Source: Mantamonas sphyraenae
Taxonomy: Eukaryota > CRuMs > Mantamonadidae
Reading direction: 5' to 3'
DNA: 64,000 bases
Assembly (NCBI GenBank): GCA_026936335.1
Contig: JAPMXV010000043.1
Location: 549,503-613,502, forward strand
Positions 22,601 to 33,576 of this stretch are shown here, in pieces (position 1 is the first letter of the stretch; each line of letters starts with the position of its first letter). The notes beneath the pieces were generated by a model. That model made no database searches. It was not told where the DNA came from and worked only from the letters and a program-made list of their open reading frames with translations. Position numbers and translations under genes: made by a program.

Positions 22601-25177
22601 TGCGAGGTGTACGCAGGACTGGAGGGGAGTGCACTGTGCACAGTGCGATGTGACAGGAGCGTGATTCTGGCAGTGTTGAACGGGTCGATGGAGGCAGGGA
22701 TGGCGCTGATGACGGGGGCGATCCAGGTGGACAACTTGGAGGCGATGATGGTGTTTGGGACGGCGTTCAAGTTTGACATGGCCGCGTATGGAGAGTGGAA
22801 GAAGGGGCGAGAGGAAGCGGGGGTGGCAGTGGAGGCGGTGGAGGCAGAGGAGACACATGCAGACCTGGCGACGCTGGAGGACGCAGAGGTGCGTGAGGCG
22901 TTTGAGTATGTGCCGGAGGCGTTTGTGGGCAGCAGCGTGGACGGGGTGTTCCACTTTGTGATTGGAGGAGAGAAGGAAAGCGAGGTGACGGTGCGTGTGG
23001 GTGCGGAGAAGGGGTGCGAGGTGTACGCAGGACTGGAGGGGAGTGCACTGTGCACAGTGCGATGTGACAGGAGCGTGATTCTGGCAGTGTTGAACGGGTC
23101 GATGGAGGCAGGGATGGCGCTGATGACGGGGGCGATCCAGGTGGACAACCTGGAGGCGATGATGGTGTTTGGGACGGCGTTCAAGTTTGACATGGCCGCG
23201 TATGGAGAGTGGAAGAAGGGGCGAGAGGAAGCGGGGGTGGCAGTGGAGGCGGTGGAGGCAGAGGAGACACATGCAGACCTGGCGACGCTGGAGGACGCAG
23301 AGGTGCGTGAGGCGTTTGAGTATGTGCCGGAGGCGTTTGTGGGCAGCAGCGTGGACGGGGTGTTCCACTTTGTGATTGGAGGAGAGAAGGAAAGCGAGGT
23401 GACGGTGCGTGTGGGTGCGGAGAAGGGGTGCGAGGTGTACGCAGGACTGGAGGGGAGTGCACTGTGCACAGTGCGATGTGACAGGAGCGTGATTCTGGCA
23501 GTGTTGAACGGGTCGATGGAGGCAGGGATGGCGCTGATGACGGGGGCGATCCAGGTGGACAACCTGGAGGCGATGATGGTGTTTGGGACGGCGTTCAAGT
23601 TTGACATGGCCGCGTATGGAGAGTGGAAGAAGGGGCGAGAGGAGGTGAGCACAACCTCTGTGGAGCATCTGAAGGACGACGACCTTCGCCTGGCGCTCAA
23701 GTTCCTTCCCAACGCCTTTATCGGTACCACCATCGAGAGCAAGTATCATGTGGAGGTCCACAGTGATGCCGACTCTGTGCAGTTTACTGTCCATCTGTCT
23801 CCGCAGCAGGCACGGGTTGTGCTTCAACACGACGGCGAAGCAGACTGCCGCATCTCCTGCCACAGAAACACTATGGTGGCGATCCTTGAAGGTCACATGG
23901 AGGCATCCTCCGCCCTCATGGACGGGTCTCTCAACGTGTCCGACCTCACCCAGATCATGGTGTTTGCTCAGTCCTTCCGCTTTTCTCGCACCACCTTTGC
24001 CGAGTTCAAGGCCAACGGGGGTAATGTCGAGCCCACGTCCCCGATCACAGCCGCCGCATCTGATCTCCATGCGCCCGAAGCGGCCACGTCGGCCTCAACC
24101 TCCTCGTCGTCCGCACCAAGCGCAGCAGCTGGCGAATCGCCTATGGACGAGGACATGCTGAACCAATCGTTTGAGTTTTTGCTAACGGCGTGGACAGGCG
24201 TTGTCGAGGAAGGCAATTTCCTTGTGTCTGTGAGCGACGACCCGCTACCGGACGTTCTGGTGCGTATCACCCCGCGGGATGTGCAGCTGGAACCGGCAGA
24301 CGAGGACAGTGCGAGCAGCGTCCTTTGCCACATCGTCGGTACACGCGCACGCATCATCGATCTCCTCACTGCACGTGCTCTTCCAGCTATGCTGCGCTCC
24401 ATGCAAGACTTTTCCGTGCAAGAAAACCACGACGGTGCCTTCAAGATGTTCCTGCAGTCGTTCAACCTTTCCGACAAGGCCTTCCGCCAGTTTCGTCGCG
24501 AACGTGGCTACCCCGTCGAAGGGGACGACAGCACGGGTGAAGGAGGGGAGGTGTCCGACGAGCAACGTTTGCGCGAGGCCTTTCTCTTCCTGCCCCTCTG
24601 TTTCAAGGGCTGCGACTGGACCGGAGCCATTCGCTACCGCGTGGATCCAGACGACGGTGGCGACGACATCCTCAAGACAGTGTGCGTGGAGCAGAACAGT
24701 GAGTCTGGCGAGGGAGAACCCGTGGTGTTGGATGGCTGGGAGGATCGTGAGGGTATCATGGCCACCGTAGAGGTGAAGCGCAAAGACTTTCTGGCCCTCG
24801 TCGATGGATCGTTGGCCGCCTCCAAAGCCTACATGGACAAGAAGATCCAAGTGGACAACCTCAGTGGTCTGATGAAGTTTAGCGGCGCATTCAAGTTTGA
24901 TGCCGATCGCTATCGGCAATTCGTGGCGTCGCTGCGCCAGTCTGGCGGTGATGTCGCGGCAGCATCGCAAGGCCTTCCCGACGAGGCCCCACGTAACGAA
25001 TGGGACGAACTCATGAGCCAAGCCATGGCTGGAATGGCGCAGATGGCCACCCAGGCCAAGGAGGCCATGGACCAGTTGGCCAAACCCCGTAGCGATTCCT
25101 TTGTGCGTCGAGAGCCTGTGGCGCGTGTCGAAAAGGGTGGACGCGAACTCAAGACATACAAGAGCAACAGTACGTAG
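16660..25177 (+). CDS. Giant LRR plus multi-SCP2-domain protein (one apparent frameshift)
   Basis: Exons 16660-16811, 16906-16940, 17009-17129 and 17229-25177 join in frame (KLDK-R|MVTLEEKQKAADMF). Exons 1-3 encode about 102 residues of leucine-rich repeats (LKLPNRKIGEL, TIHTLDLTGNPV) of the short U2A'/dynein-light-chain-1 type. An acidic, Ser-rich linker follows to about residue 320. Then come about 17 SCP2 (sterol-carrier-like) domains: three divergent ones, 11 near-identical copies (about residues 726-2241), and three more divergent ones. Each shows C-x4-VILAVLNGSMEAGMALMTGAIQ-like SCP2 cores followed by a FKFD helix. A single extra base near 20,612 breaks the frame; removing it gives exactly 2,752 codons. 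SCP2 domains bind sterols and acyl lipids, so a multivalent lipid-binding or scaffold role is inferred. I know of no protein with this architecture. Confidence 0.8.
19096..23643 (+). repeat. 414-bp tandem array, 11 near-identical SCP2-encoding units
   Basis: Units start at 19096, 19510, 19924, 20338, 20753, 21167, 21581, 21995, 22409, 22823 and 23237. Each is 414 bp (138 codons) except unit 4, which is 415 bp through one extra base. Only scattered single-base differences were seen, such as gcc/gct, aaacac/gagacac/gaggcac and gatcg/ggtcg. The last unit ends near 23643, where divergent SCP2 sequence begins. Confidence 0.95.
20604..20618 (+). other. Apparent one-base insertion in SCP2 repeat unit 4
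   Basis: All other units read aacggatcgatgg or aacgggtcgatgg; this one reads aacgggatcgatgg. The extra base looks like a merge of the two variants. It ends the upstream frame after a short run of out-of-frame residues. Correcting it restores one frame to the stop at 25177. Confidence 0.85.
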
Positions 25178-25213
25178 TGCGTAGAAATAGAAGAGAGCAT
25201 CCTTTGGTTCAAT

Positions 25214-26412
25214 TCATTCGCGACCCGCTCGCTCGTCCTGATTGGCTGTCAGTTGGTGTGCTGGCAAGTATTCCACAGACCCGCTGTCGTCGTGAGTCTC
25301 TGCTTTCAGTTTGGGGTTGGGCAGCGTGTTGGTCGTGGCCCCTAGCGAGGTGTATCCCTGGTCGTACAGTGGGCAGTACCGTGCGCCGCTGAACAGAAGA
25401 AAGTCCCACACGAGCGCAACGTCCCAGTGCAGAATGGGATTGAACCGCACGAAATCGGGCCACCCCTTGGAAGAAGGGGTAAACAAGTCCAACTGCTCGC
25501 GTTTGGTGGCTGGGTCGCCGTCGCGCTGGCCCAGAAGGATGCACCGGACTGGCTCTTCGGCCAGGAAAGTCTCCAAGCCACCCTTGAAGCCGTTCTCCAG
25601 CACACACAGGTCCAGTCCGTAGCGAGCCACGGCATCTTTCATAAACGTATCCACTTCTTCAAACGAGTCCTTCTGCACAAAGTAGATTGCCCGGAAACCG
25701 TCCAGGACGCTTGCATCGATGTCTTCCTCTTCCAGACCCTGTGCCTCGGCCTGAGCCTCTTCGCTGACTTGCCCTCCTCCACATGAGCGCCACCCAGAGT
25801 ATGTACAGCGCACTCCGCGTGCCAGCTGTTGCGACAGCCTGTCCAGCGACTCGCTAGCCACCGAGTCCAAGCCCAGCTGTGCGTGTGCTTCGTTCAGCAG
25901 CGTACACATGGCCTCCAGGCTCACTTCCTGTGAGTCTGCGTCAATGTCGCTCTCCTGTGCATCATTGTTCCCAGCGTTTGACGATGTTTGCGCCTCCTTC
26001 GACTCTGCTGTCCATGCCGCACGGAAGGTGCCAGGCCCGGCCTCCGACTGGATGCGTCTGGCCCAGTACAGCAGGTGCAGCACCGCCGTACAGTCCTTGC
26101 CCCCGTTGAAGCTGATGGCCAGCTCGTGGTTGCTACGATTGGGCAACGTTGTAGGACACACGTGTCAGCCACACTCCCAGCCGTTGTGGATACCGCCAAG
26201 GCCGGAAAATGCTCGCGAAATCACCCCGAAAACCCAAAGGGAGCCGCCACCGAGATGACTGCTTTCCCCCAACAAGCGTACCCGAATGTGTCCAATGCCA
26301 TCAGGATCCCCTTTAGGGAGTGCTCGATGTGTGTGTTGAGCTCAGGGCGTGCCAACGACGCGCCAAAGTCGTGGTCCATTCCTTTTTGCCCAGGATTTGC
26401 TGGTTGTGCCAT
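25214..26412 (-). CDS. FAD synthase (FMN adenylyltransferase, PAPS-reductase fold)
   Basis: Exons 26412-26282 and 26132-25214 join in phase 2 (LDTF-G|NHELAISF), giving 349 residues. The enzyme makes FAD from FMN and ATP in cytosol or mitochondria. The PP-loop SFNGGKD is at residues 51-57. The C-terminal block includes WPDFVRFNPILHWD, VWDFLL and CPLYDQGYTSLG-TTNTLPNP, the conserved core of yeast Fad1 and of the human FLAD1 synthase domain. An acidic, low-complexity insert of about 90 residues separates the PP-loop from the conserved ARGVRCTYSGW segment. There is no molybdopterin-binding N-terminal domain as in animal FLAD1, so this is the fungal/protist single-domain form. The intron ends in TAG and contains CTGACAC. 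The HEATR5 gene lies 78 bp downstream in coordinates, on the same strand. Confidence 0.92.
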
Positions 26413-26490
26413 CGCAGTGAGCTGCTGTGTTGTGTGGGGTGGAGGTGGCGACCAATTCGGCCTTTCATTGTGTGTGTGTGTGTGTGCGGC

Positions 26491-29400
26491 TTAGAAGGAC
26501 ATTTTGAGTTCGATGGCCTCGGCTTCGCGCTTGCGTCGCTTCCCTGTGCCAGAGCCACGCTTGGTCTTTGTCGAGCCGGCCTTTGAAGAGCGTTTGCCCG
26601 AGGCAGCCTGGGTCAATGCCTCGCGGATGGCTGTTTGCACATGCTCACGGTGTGAGTCGGACAGAAGATCGAGCTGGGCCTTGAAGCCCACGGGATTTGT
26701 GTTGAATACATGCTGTACATATTCGATGGCCAGGTTGCGTGCATGCTGGCCTTGGTTGTGTGAGGTGAGCAGGACTGCCACCAACGCCGGCACAAAGAGG
26801 CCGAGAAGCGCGGCCTTGGCCTCGTCGTGGCCGTTTAGCGCCGTGTACATCAGCAGCAGCAACTGCATGCCCTGTTCACGGATTGCAAACGTGTGTGCAT
26901 CGGCTTTGTCCACATGCTGGCCAAAATGGGCGCAGACCGAGGGGAGAAGCAGCACGGCGTGGTGTTTGACGACAGTCTCCTTCCAGTCATCGCCCGAGCC
27001 TCCACCGGTGGCCACGACGCCTTGGAGCTGTTCGCGCATGGCCGTGACGGTGGCTAGGGCCCGTTTGGAATTGGCACCCACAGCCACGGCTGATTGCAGA
27101 TACGTGGCTGCCTCTGTATGCACCTCGCTGTCCAAGGCCGTGTAGGTGAGCGCACCCAGCAGCTGCAGGAGGCCATTGGTCAGACCCACCTGCACAGACG
27201 CTTCGTATTCAAGAGTACGTGCGTCGGACAGGCGTACCACCGTCTGTGCCACGGCCATTTGCAGCAGCGACTCAAAGACAAGTCGAGGATTCTCGTGCTC
27301 TTGCGCCTGTTCGTCTTCCTGGGGTGCAGGCAACGCACCCAGCGAGCGCATGAGCAGCAACAGCGCATTGATCGACGCCACCTGAGTCTCTGGATGCCAA
27401 TGATGCGCCGATGTATCCACAAGCACATGCAGGGCCCGTACAAAGTAGTACGCAAACTCCTGATCGCAGCGCAGCAGGAGAGCGCTCTGGACACGTGCAG
27501 CATCCACCATTGCCTTGCTCAGATCCTTGTGCTGCCCATGACTGTGCCCCAACTCGGCCGGCGTGTACCATGACGAGGAGCCGGGAACCGTGGCGTCAGA
27601 CTGCGCTTGCAGCAGGAAGCATGGCAGCATACACAGCTCAAACAGACTGTCCATGAGGGTGTACGAAGCCACCGTGGCGTCAACGCCGTCCTGGCAGCTT
27701 TCCTTCAGCTGTGCCTCTGGCACGTAGGCCACGATCGCACCAACGATAGTCAGCGCCGGGCCAAGGTACTCATATGCCACGCCCTCGAGCAACACGCCAC
27801 GGATGCTCTGCAGGATTTCGTGCAGCTGGGACGTGGATAGCAGACCTGTAGCCAGGTAGGTCTTGCGCAGCACCGCCTGGAAGTTGGCCAACCCTTGCTC
27901 GATCTGCTTGGGCGTGCCTGGCGATCCTACAACCAGCGCATTCAGACCCAGAAGGAGGAAGAAGTCCTGGTCGTGACTGCGTTCTGTCAGAAGCGCCAGT
28001 GTGCTTTCGTCAAAGCCGCTCTTGGAGGCGTCGTCGGCCAAGTCGTCAACACCTCGCATGGACGCAGGCTGCCTTCCGCCACTCCACCAGTACTTGGTGC
28101 CCACCAGGTGGGAGGCTGCGGCCAGAGTGACATGAAAGACGTTTTTGTAAATGGGCCATACCACGTGGCTCTGCAGCTGTGAGAAAAACGTGGGGCGCAT
28201 CTTGTTCTGTACAGGTTTGGGCAGGGCCAGAATGATGCTGTAGTCCACCAAAACGGCCATCCAATGAGCACGCAACATGCTCAGCATGCCTGTCAGCATA
28301 CTGAGGGTGTTTTTGTTTGCGTGCTGCTTGCCATGGAGGAACATCTGGGCCAGGGCGGCGAGGCGTGTAAGCTGAACCTTTGTGGTGGCGTGCTCGGCAT
28401 ACGCAGGATTGAACTCCATGCGAAAGTCCTCCATGTTGGCTGTGAGGTAAGCGAGCACACGTTTCATGCTCTTGGAGTCGGTGATGATGTGCGACATGAG
28501 CAGCTCTCGCGTCAGGTCGCACGCAATTGCAGTCAGAGTGGGCGAGGCGTCTGCGTCAAAGGCAGGCTTCAAGGCGGCCACAAAGTTGGCCACGTACAGC
28601 TCTAGCAACAGCGCCGGCTTATCGGAGCCCTCCTCGACATAAGTGTCCTCTGCTTTGCCAAACCGGTGCACAATGTCCTGCAGGCAGACGATGCCTGCCG
28701 GACGCAGCGCAGCCACTTGAGCTGTCGAAGCACCAAACGCCATGTTGATCAGTTCCTGCACGTGAAAGATGACAAAGTCGCGCGTGTCGCCTCGCTCGTT
28801 GCGTGCTGCGTTGGCCAGCTTCAGGTCAAAGTGTTCCGGAGTGTTGCTGAGAAGTTCGAATATCTGCTGCACACATTGAATGGCAAACATCTTGGATTCC
28901 CATCGCGGGGCCATGCTCTGCTCCATACTTTGGTCGTCTACGCCACTGCCCGAGGTCGAGCTGGATGACGTTGAAGAGGAGGACGAAGACGCGCCCGCAT
29001 CCATGTCCGCCATACCGTCGCCACCATCCATCATGTCGTCGTCGTCGTCGTCGTCGTCGTCGTGCTGGTCCTCCTCCATATCGACGCCGGCCTCGGCAGC
29101 GGCGCGCCTCTTGGCTTGGGCAGCCTTTTGCTTGAGCTTTGCGCGGAATGAAGGGGTGACGACGCCGTGGCAGATGTTGATCCAGCTCATAGGCTCCGTC
29201 GGGGCGAGGATTTCCACCAGACTGGTGATGGTGAGCTTGATTTGGTTGAGGATAAGCGGATCGAGCTCTGTGTCGAGCATCTGAAAGAGCTCTTCTTCGA
29301 AACGATGCTCGCGAACCGGCTGTGCATCACGTTCGACGAGCTGGCGGATGCAAGAGATGACACAGAGGCGCATGGTAGGGTCGCTGTCGGTCACGTGGGC

Positions 29401-32400
29401 CTGGAGGAAGCTGAGCAGGCTTTCGACATCGACCGACTTTGGGGCAAGGACAAGGAGCTGCTGCATGATGTTGATGTACTCGAGGCGCACGAGAGGATAT
29501 GCAGAGGCGCGAAGTTCGCTGGTGATGACGATGGCCCTGTTGCGCAGGAGATCCTCGACCTGAAGCTCGGGCCGAGGACAGAGATGACACCGTCGACAAT
29601 GCGGCCGATGCTCTGCATGGCCTCGAGATGAGAGTGGGAGCTGGTGAGGGACAGCTGGTAGACGAGAGCGAGGGAAGGGGCGACGTGCGGATAAAATGCA
29701 GGGCCTGCGCTGCTGATGGTGAGCCAGAGAGCATGGAGAGCAGCATCATGCACGAGGGGCTCGTCGTGGCGCGCAAACTCGTGGAGCATGGCAACGGTGG
29801 AGTCGAGGAAACGGCTGGCACGCATGCCGCCTACAAAGTGGTGGATGAAGCCAAGGGCAGAGGCGTAGCCTGCGCGCATGTGGTTGTCTGCGTCTGCAAT
29901 CTGGGACATGATGCGCTGAACAATAGCGGAGCAAAACTTGTCGTTGGAAACGGCGGCAAGGCGACCAAGGGCGTCGCTGGCGGCCATGCGGATGAGCGGG
30001 TCCTCGTCGCCAAGACAGACCTCCACAATGGTAAACATCATCGTAAGGAGCTTCTTGGAGTCGATGACCTGTCGTTGGTCGAGCTGAGCTTTGAAAGTAC
30101 CGAGAAGCGCTGCGTAGATGTTTGTCTGTACGTTCTGCCGACGTGCGTTGTTGCGGCCCTGGACGGAGCGGAGGGCATTGAGAAAGAGTTCTGCGAGCTG
30201 TAGGGAGGTGTCGTCGTCGTCTTGGAGGCGACCAAAGCAGGAGGCAAACAGGGAAGCGGCGGCGTCGATGGAGCGGGCGTCGCGATCGAGGGGATCGACC
30301 AAGGCGTCGAGCCAATGGTCGCAGAGGATATCAAAGCTGTCTGGCTTGGAGGTGGCGGCGGACGGGGCCATATCGTCCTGGTTGGTGTCCATGTAGGGCA
30401 GGTAGCTCTGGGCCATCATGGTGGGGAGGAGGGAAGTGGCCTGGACGTTGCTGCTTGTGTCGACGATGCGGATGACGGCCATGCGTAGGGCAACGGCCAT
30501 GATTTGGGCGAGCTTGTCTGCTGGGATGGCATCCATGGAGAGGATGTCAAAGAGGACGCTTTGGAGGAGAGAGACGTCTGGAGCGACCTTGCTGCTGAGG
30601 GAGAGTCCGGCAAGGGTGCTGACGGTGGAGACGGTGTTTGTGAGCACCGTGACAATCTGAACCTTGACTTTGTCCGTGAGCAGGGCGGCGTTGTACTTGA
30701 TGAAAGCGTAGAGGCATTGGAGGGCGTGGATGCGTGTGTTGACAAAGACGGACAGGTCAAAGTCGCTTTTGGGCAGGGATTCGCTGGCGTCGGTGAGAAC
30801 TTTGCGCAGAAGCTTGTTGAAGAGGAGGTTGAGTTTGTAGCGGATCCAATGCGGACCCTGGCGCATGAGGGCGGCGAGGACGAGCCAGCCGGCCTTTGTG
30901 ATGAGGACGGCGTCGTCCGGGTTTGCGCCTTCTTCGACGGGAGAAGAGATGAGCTGGACTGCAAGGTCGGCAATGTCTGTGAGGAGGGCAGAGGGAACGC
31001 CGAGGGGACAGAGAGGCACGGTCCAAGCGAGTGCGGCGAGGGCGTGGGACTGGCCGTGAAACTCGTGGGTGGCGGTGGTGAGTTGATCCAGCAGTTTCTT
31101 CTTTGGGTTGGAGCCTGCGTTTGCGCGTATGGCGAGTATTTCGGCAGTCTTGGCCTGTGTTTCGTCGATGCAGACACGCAACTTTGCGGTGAGGGTGCCC
31201 TGGCGAGCGGCAGCGAGGGCAGCGAGACATGTGGCGGCGGCGATGCGCACAGAGGAGTCTGGAAAGGGGAGAAAGTGGAGTTTGAGTGCGTCATAGAGTG
31301 CGTCGGAGGTGTCAAGCGGGGCACCGGCCTCGCCCAGGCGTACGAGGACGACTGCAATCTGGCGCAGGACACAAACGGCCATGTCGACGACGTTTGTCTT
31401 TGCTGGGTTCATGGCGACGAGGCTCTGGAGAGTGGAAATGAGTGCAGATCCGACAAAGAGCTGGCCTGCCTCGCTGAGGGTTTCTGTGAGGCCACGTTGG
31501 ATGATCTGTGCGGCGCAGTTTGTAGCGTGGCTCTGGTGGTCGGCGCCGGAAAAGGCGCGTGCATTGGCGAGGAGGGAGACAACATGCTTCACAATCTCCT
31601 CCATGCGTGCCTTGAGGGTGTTTTTTGGCAGTTCCTGGAGGAAGAAGGAATAGGCACGTGCGACGGCGGCGCGAGTGGGGATGGAAGTGGAGGAACGGCA
31701 AAACAATGCCGAAAGCTTGGCGAGGAGGGAGTCGAGGGACTCTGCAGAGACGCTGCTCTGTCGCCTGCGTGCGCCGAGCATGGAAGAGGCGGAAGAGTTT
31801 GAGCGAGCTCGAGCCTGTTGACGCTCAGCCTTGGCCTGAGGCGACAAGGCGAGGGCGAGGGTCGTGCCCGTGGTCTTTGCCATTTCGTAGCGGACAGAGG
31901 CTACAGAGTCGTCCATGCCTTTCAGGGTGAGGGCAAGGATAGAGTCAATTCCTGTGGTATAGGCTTGTGGGGTGGCGCGTACAAAGGCGGTCATAGCGGA
32001 GGCGGTGTGTTGGCGAAGGCGTGCGACCTTGTCGGTGGCGGTGGCCTTGAAGATTTTGAGGGTATTGTCGAAAAGGTCGCTGCTGGGCGAGCTATGTGTG
32101 AGGATGGCCTTGAGGGCAAAGAGGACGGCGTAGCGGAGGTCGTTCTGTGAGAGCGAGAGGGCGGGCGAGACTGTGTGAGGGCCGTGAAGGGCCATGGGCG
32201 AGGATGGGAGGAGGGCAAGGAAGAAACGAGGGTGGCGTGGGACAGAGAAGGGCATTGAGCAAGCGTACATCGCTCGATTTGGCCTGCTTGAGAAATGAGG
32301 CAAAGAGATCTTGGTTGCGGAGAGCACGGGCTTGAACGACCGCGAGTTTCTCAATGCAGCCGAGAGCAGCACTGTGGAGAGAGAAGGAGGGTGCACGAGG

Positions 32401-32811
32401 AAGAGAACCCAAGGCAAGGGGCGGCGTGTGGTGTGAGAAGAGGTGGCAGTGGGCGGGAGGGCAAGGCTGGCGAGAGGGAACGAACATCTTGCTGGGATTG
32501 GAAGCGTTGCGCTGCTTGAGGATGCCCGAGAGGGTGTCCAGGACGGTGCGGGAGGCCGAGTCTGGGGTGGAGAGGACACAAGCATAGGTGGCGCCGATGA
32601 GGCGGGCGAGAGGAGGGGCTGGGTCTTGCTGGACAGCAAGGGCGAGGGCGTCGAGGAGGGTTGAGCGGATGGGTTCGATGTCTTTGGCAGAGGCATCCTG
32701 AATGAGGTCATGGAGGGAGAACAGGGCATCAAACTTGATGGAACTTGTGTCTGTGGATTTACTGGCGGCAGCCTGGGCAGCGTCGGCAAAGGTTGCCAAG
32801 TAGGTGTCCAT
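26491..32811 (-). CDS. HEATR5: HEAT-repeat protein, HEATR5/Laa1 family (one apparent frameshift)
   Basis: Exons 32811-32486, 32371-32269 and 32144-26491 join in frame; total 2,027 residues if one missing base near 29,568 is restored. Long arrays of helical HEAT repeats fill the protein. Segments matching animal HEATR5 include AGWLVLAALMRQGPHWIRY, GYASALGFIHHFVGGMRAS, and ISVLGP followed, after the frame change, by ELQVEDLL. An acidic tract of about ten Asp lies near 29050, and a basic tail ends in KRRKREAEAIELKMSF. HEATR5 and yeast Laa1 bind AP-1 (and dynein or aftiphilin partners) and help clathrin-dependent traffic between trans-Golgi and endosomes. The gene is divergent from the acidic-protein gene at 32871, with 59 bp between the ATGs. 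Confidence 0.88.
29560..29576 (-). other. Apparent one-base deletion in HEATR5
   Basis: On the minus strand CTCGGCCCGAGCTT is read. The upstream frame gives ISVLGPSF and ends soon after; the downstream frame begins with ELQVEDLL. Family alignment expects LGPELQ, which one added base after GGCCC would restore. No GT-AG intron of suitable phase fits. Confidence 0.75.
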
Positions 32812-32870
32812 GGTGGCCAGATGGAGAATGGCTGCGCTGGCGCTGGTGGTTGCAAAGGATTGCGTGACAG

Positions 32871-33554
32871 ATGGCCGATTTGGATTTGCTGATTAGTGAG
32901 GACGACCGATCGGAGGAGGCGGTGGTGATGGTACATTCGTTTCTTGGCGGTCTGCTGGTGGAGGAGGAGAGCAGCGACGTGTTGGAGGACGAATCGATTG
33001 CGGCATACCTAGCGGACAGCGTGTTGGCATCGTTGAAATTGGCGGAAGGGAAAGTGACGGACGAGGTGTGTGAAGAGGTGGTGGAGGTTGTGGGTGCGTA
33101 TTTGCCTGAATTTGGCGAGTTGGAGGAGGCGGAAGAAAAGGCGCGGGAACTGTGCGAGAACTTGCTGGAGGGGCTTCGGGAGAAGCAGAAGGAGGAGAAG
33201 GAGGAGGAGAGAGGAGAGAAGCAGGGAGAGGAGGTTATGCAGGGTGGGGGTGAGGAAGAGCAGGTCGGGGAGGAGGAATGGGGACAAGAGAACGGGCTGG
33301 ATGAGGAGATTCGGGCAAAGATCTTGCAACGGCATGACAAGGTGGAACGCATCCCATTGGATCCGGTGTGTCACAAGCCTGTGCTGTTTCTGCAGAAGAA
33401 GGACAAGAAGCAGAAACGCTATCTGAACGGGGAGGTCGTGAACACGCGAGGCGAAAAGTACACTGTGATCCAGGAGCCAGAACCGGAGCACATGCAAGAG
33501 ACGTACGTGACATTGAGCACGGTGATCACAAAAGGAAAACGGTTCCGAAGGTGA
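32871..33554 (+). CDS. Acidic hypothetical protein
   Basis: A single exon encodes 227 residues from an ATG at 32871. I do not recognise a family. The first 120 residues are strongly acidic and helical (ADLDLLISEDDRSEEAV, then LEEAEEKARELCENLLEGL), followed by a Lys/Glu-rich probable coiled coil. The C-terminal 90 residues are more conserved-looking, with ILQRHDKVERIPLD, VLFLQKKDKKQKRYLNGE and a basic end TKGKRFRR. The helical N-terminal part could be a small folded module. The gene shares a 59-bp divergent promoter with HEATR5 and converges on the secreted-protein gene at 33577. Confidence 0.65.
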   Translation: MADLDLLISEDDRSEEAVVMVHSFLGGLLVEEESSDVLEDESIAAYLADSVLASLKLAEGKVTDEVCEEVVEVVGAYLPEFGELEEAEEKARELCENLLEGLREKQKEEKEEERGEKQGEEVMQGGGEEEQVGEEEWGQENGLDEEIRAKILQRHDKVERIPLDPVCHKPVLFLQKKDKKQKRYLNGEVVNTRGEKYTVIQEPEPEHMQETYVTLSTVITKGKRFRR

Positions 33555-33576
33555 GGTTCGCGGAAGGGGGAAGAGG

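Noticed and set aside
19096..23643. CRISPR-like array
   Set aside because: The units are 414 bp, contiguous and coding, with no short direct repeats and spacers; the genome is eukaryotic.
18691..23742. A 1,683-codon minus-strand ORF across the SCP2 array
   Set aside because: It is the antisense shadow of the repeat array. High GC at third positions removes antisense stops, and the product is the same low-information Ser/Thr/Pro peptide repeated each 414 bp. The plus strand encodes a recognisable SCP2 fold.
20282..24070. A 1,262-codon minus-strand ORF across the same array
   Set aside because: Another antisense frame of the repeat, rich in His/Leu/Pro, made continuous by the repeat length being a multiple of three. 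No domain or start context supports it.
29391..32936. HEATR5 read as one uninterrupted 1,181-codon exon
   Set aside because: The first part of that frame is Ser/Pro/Thr noise. Exons 32811-32486 and 32371-32269 in other frames give helical HEAT sequence and splice in phase into the long exon.
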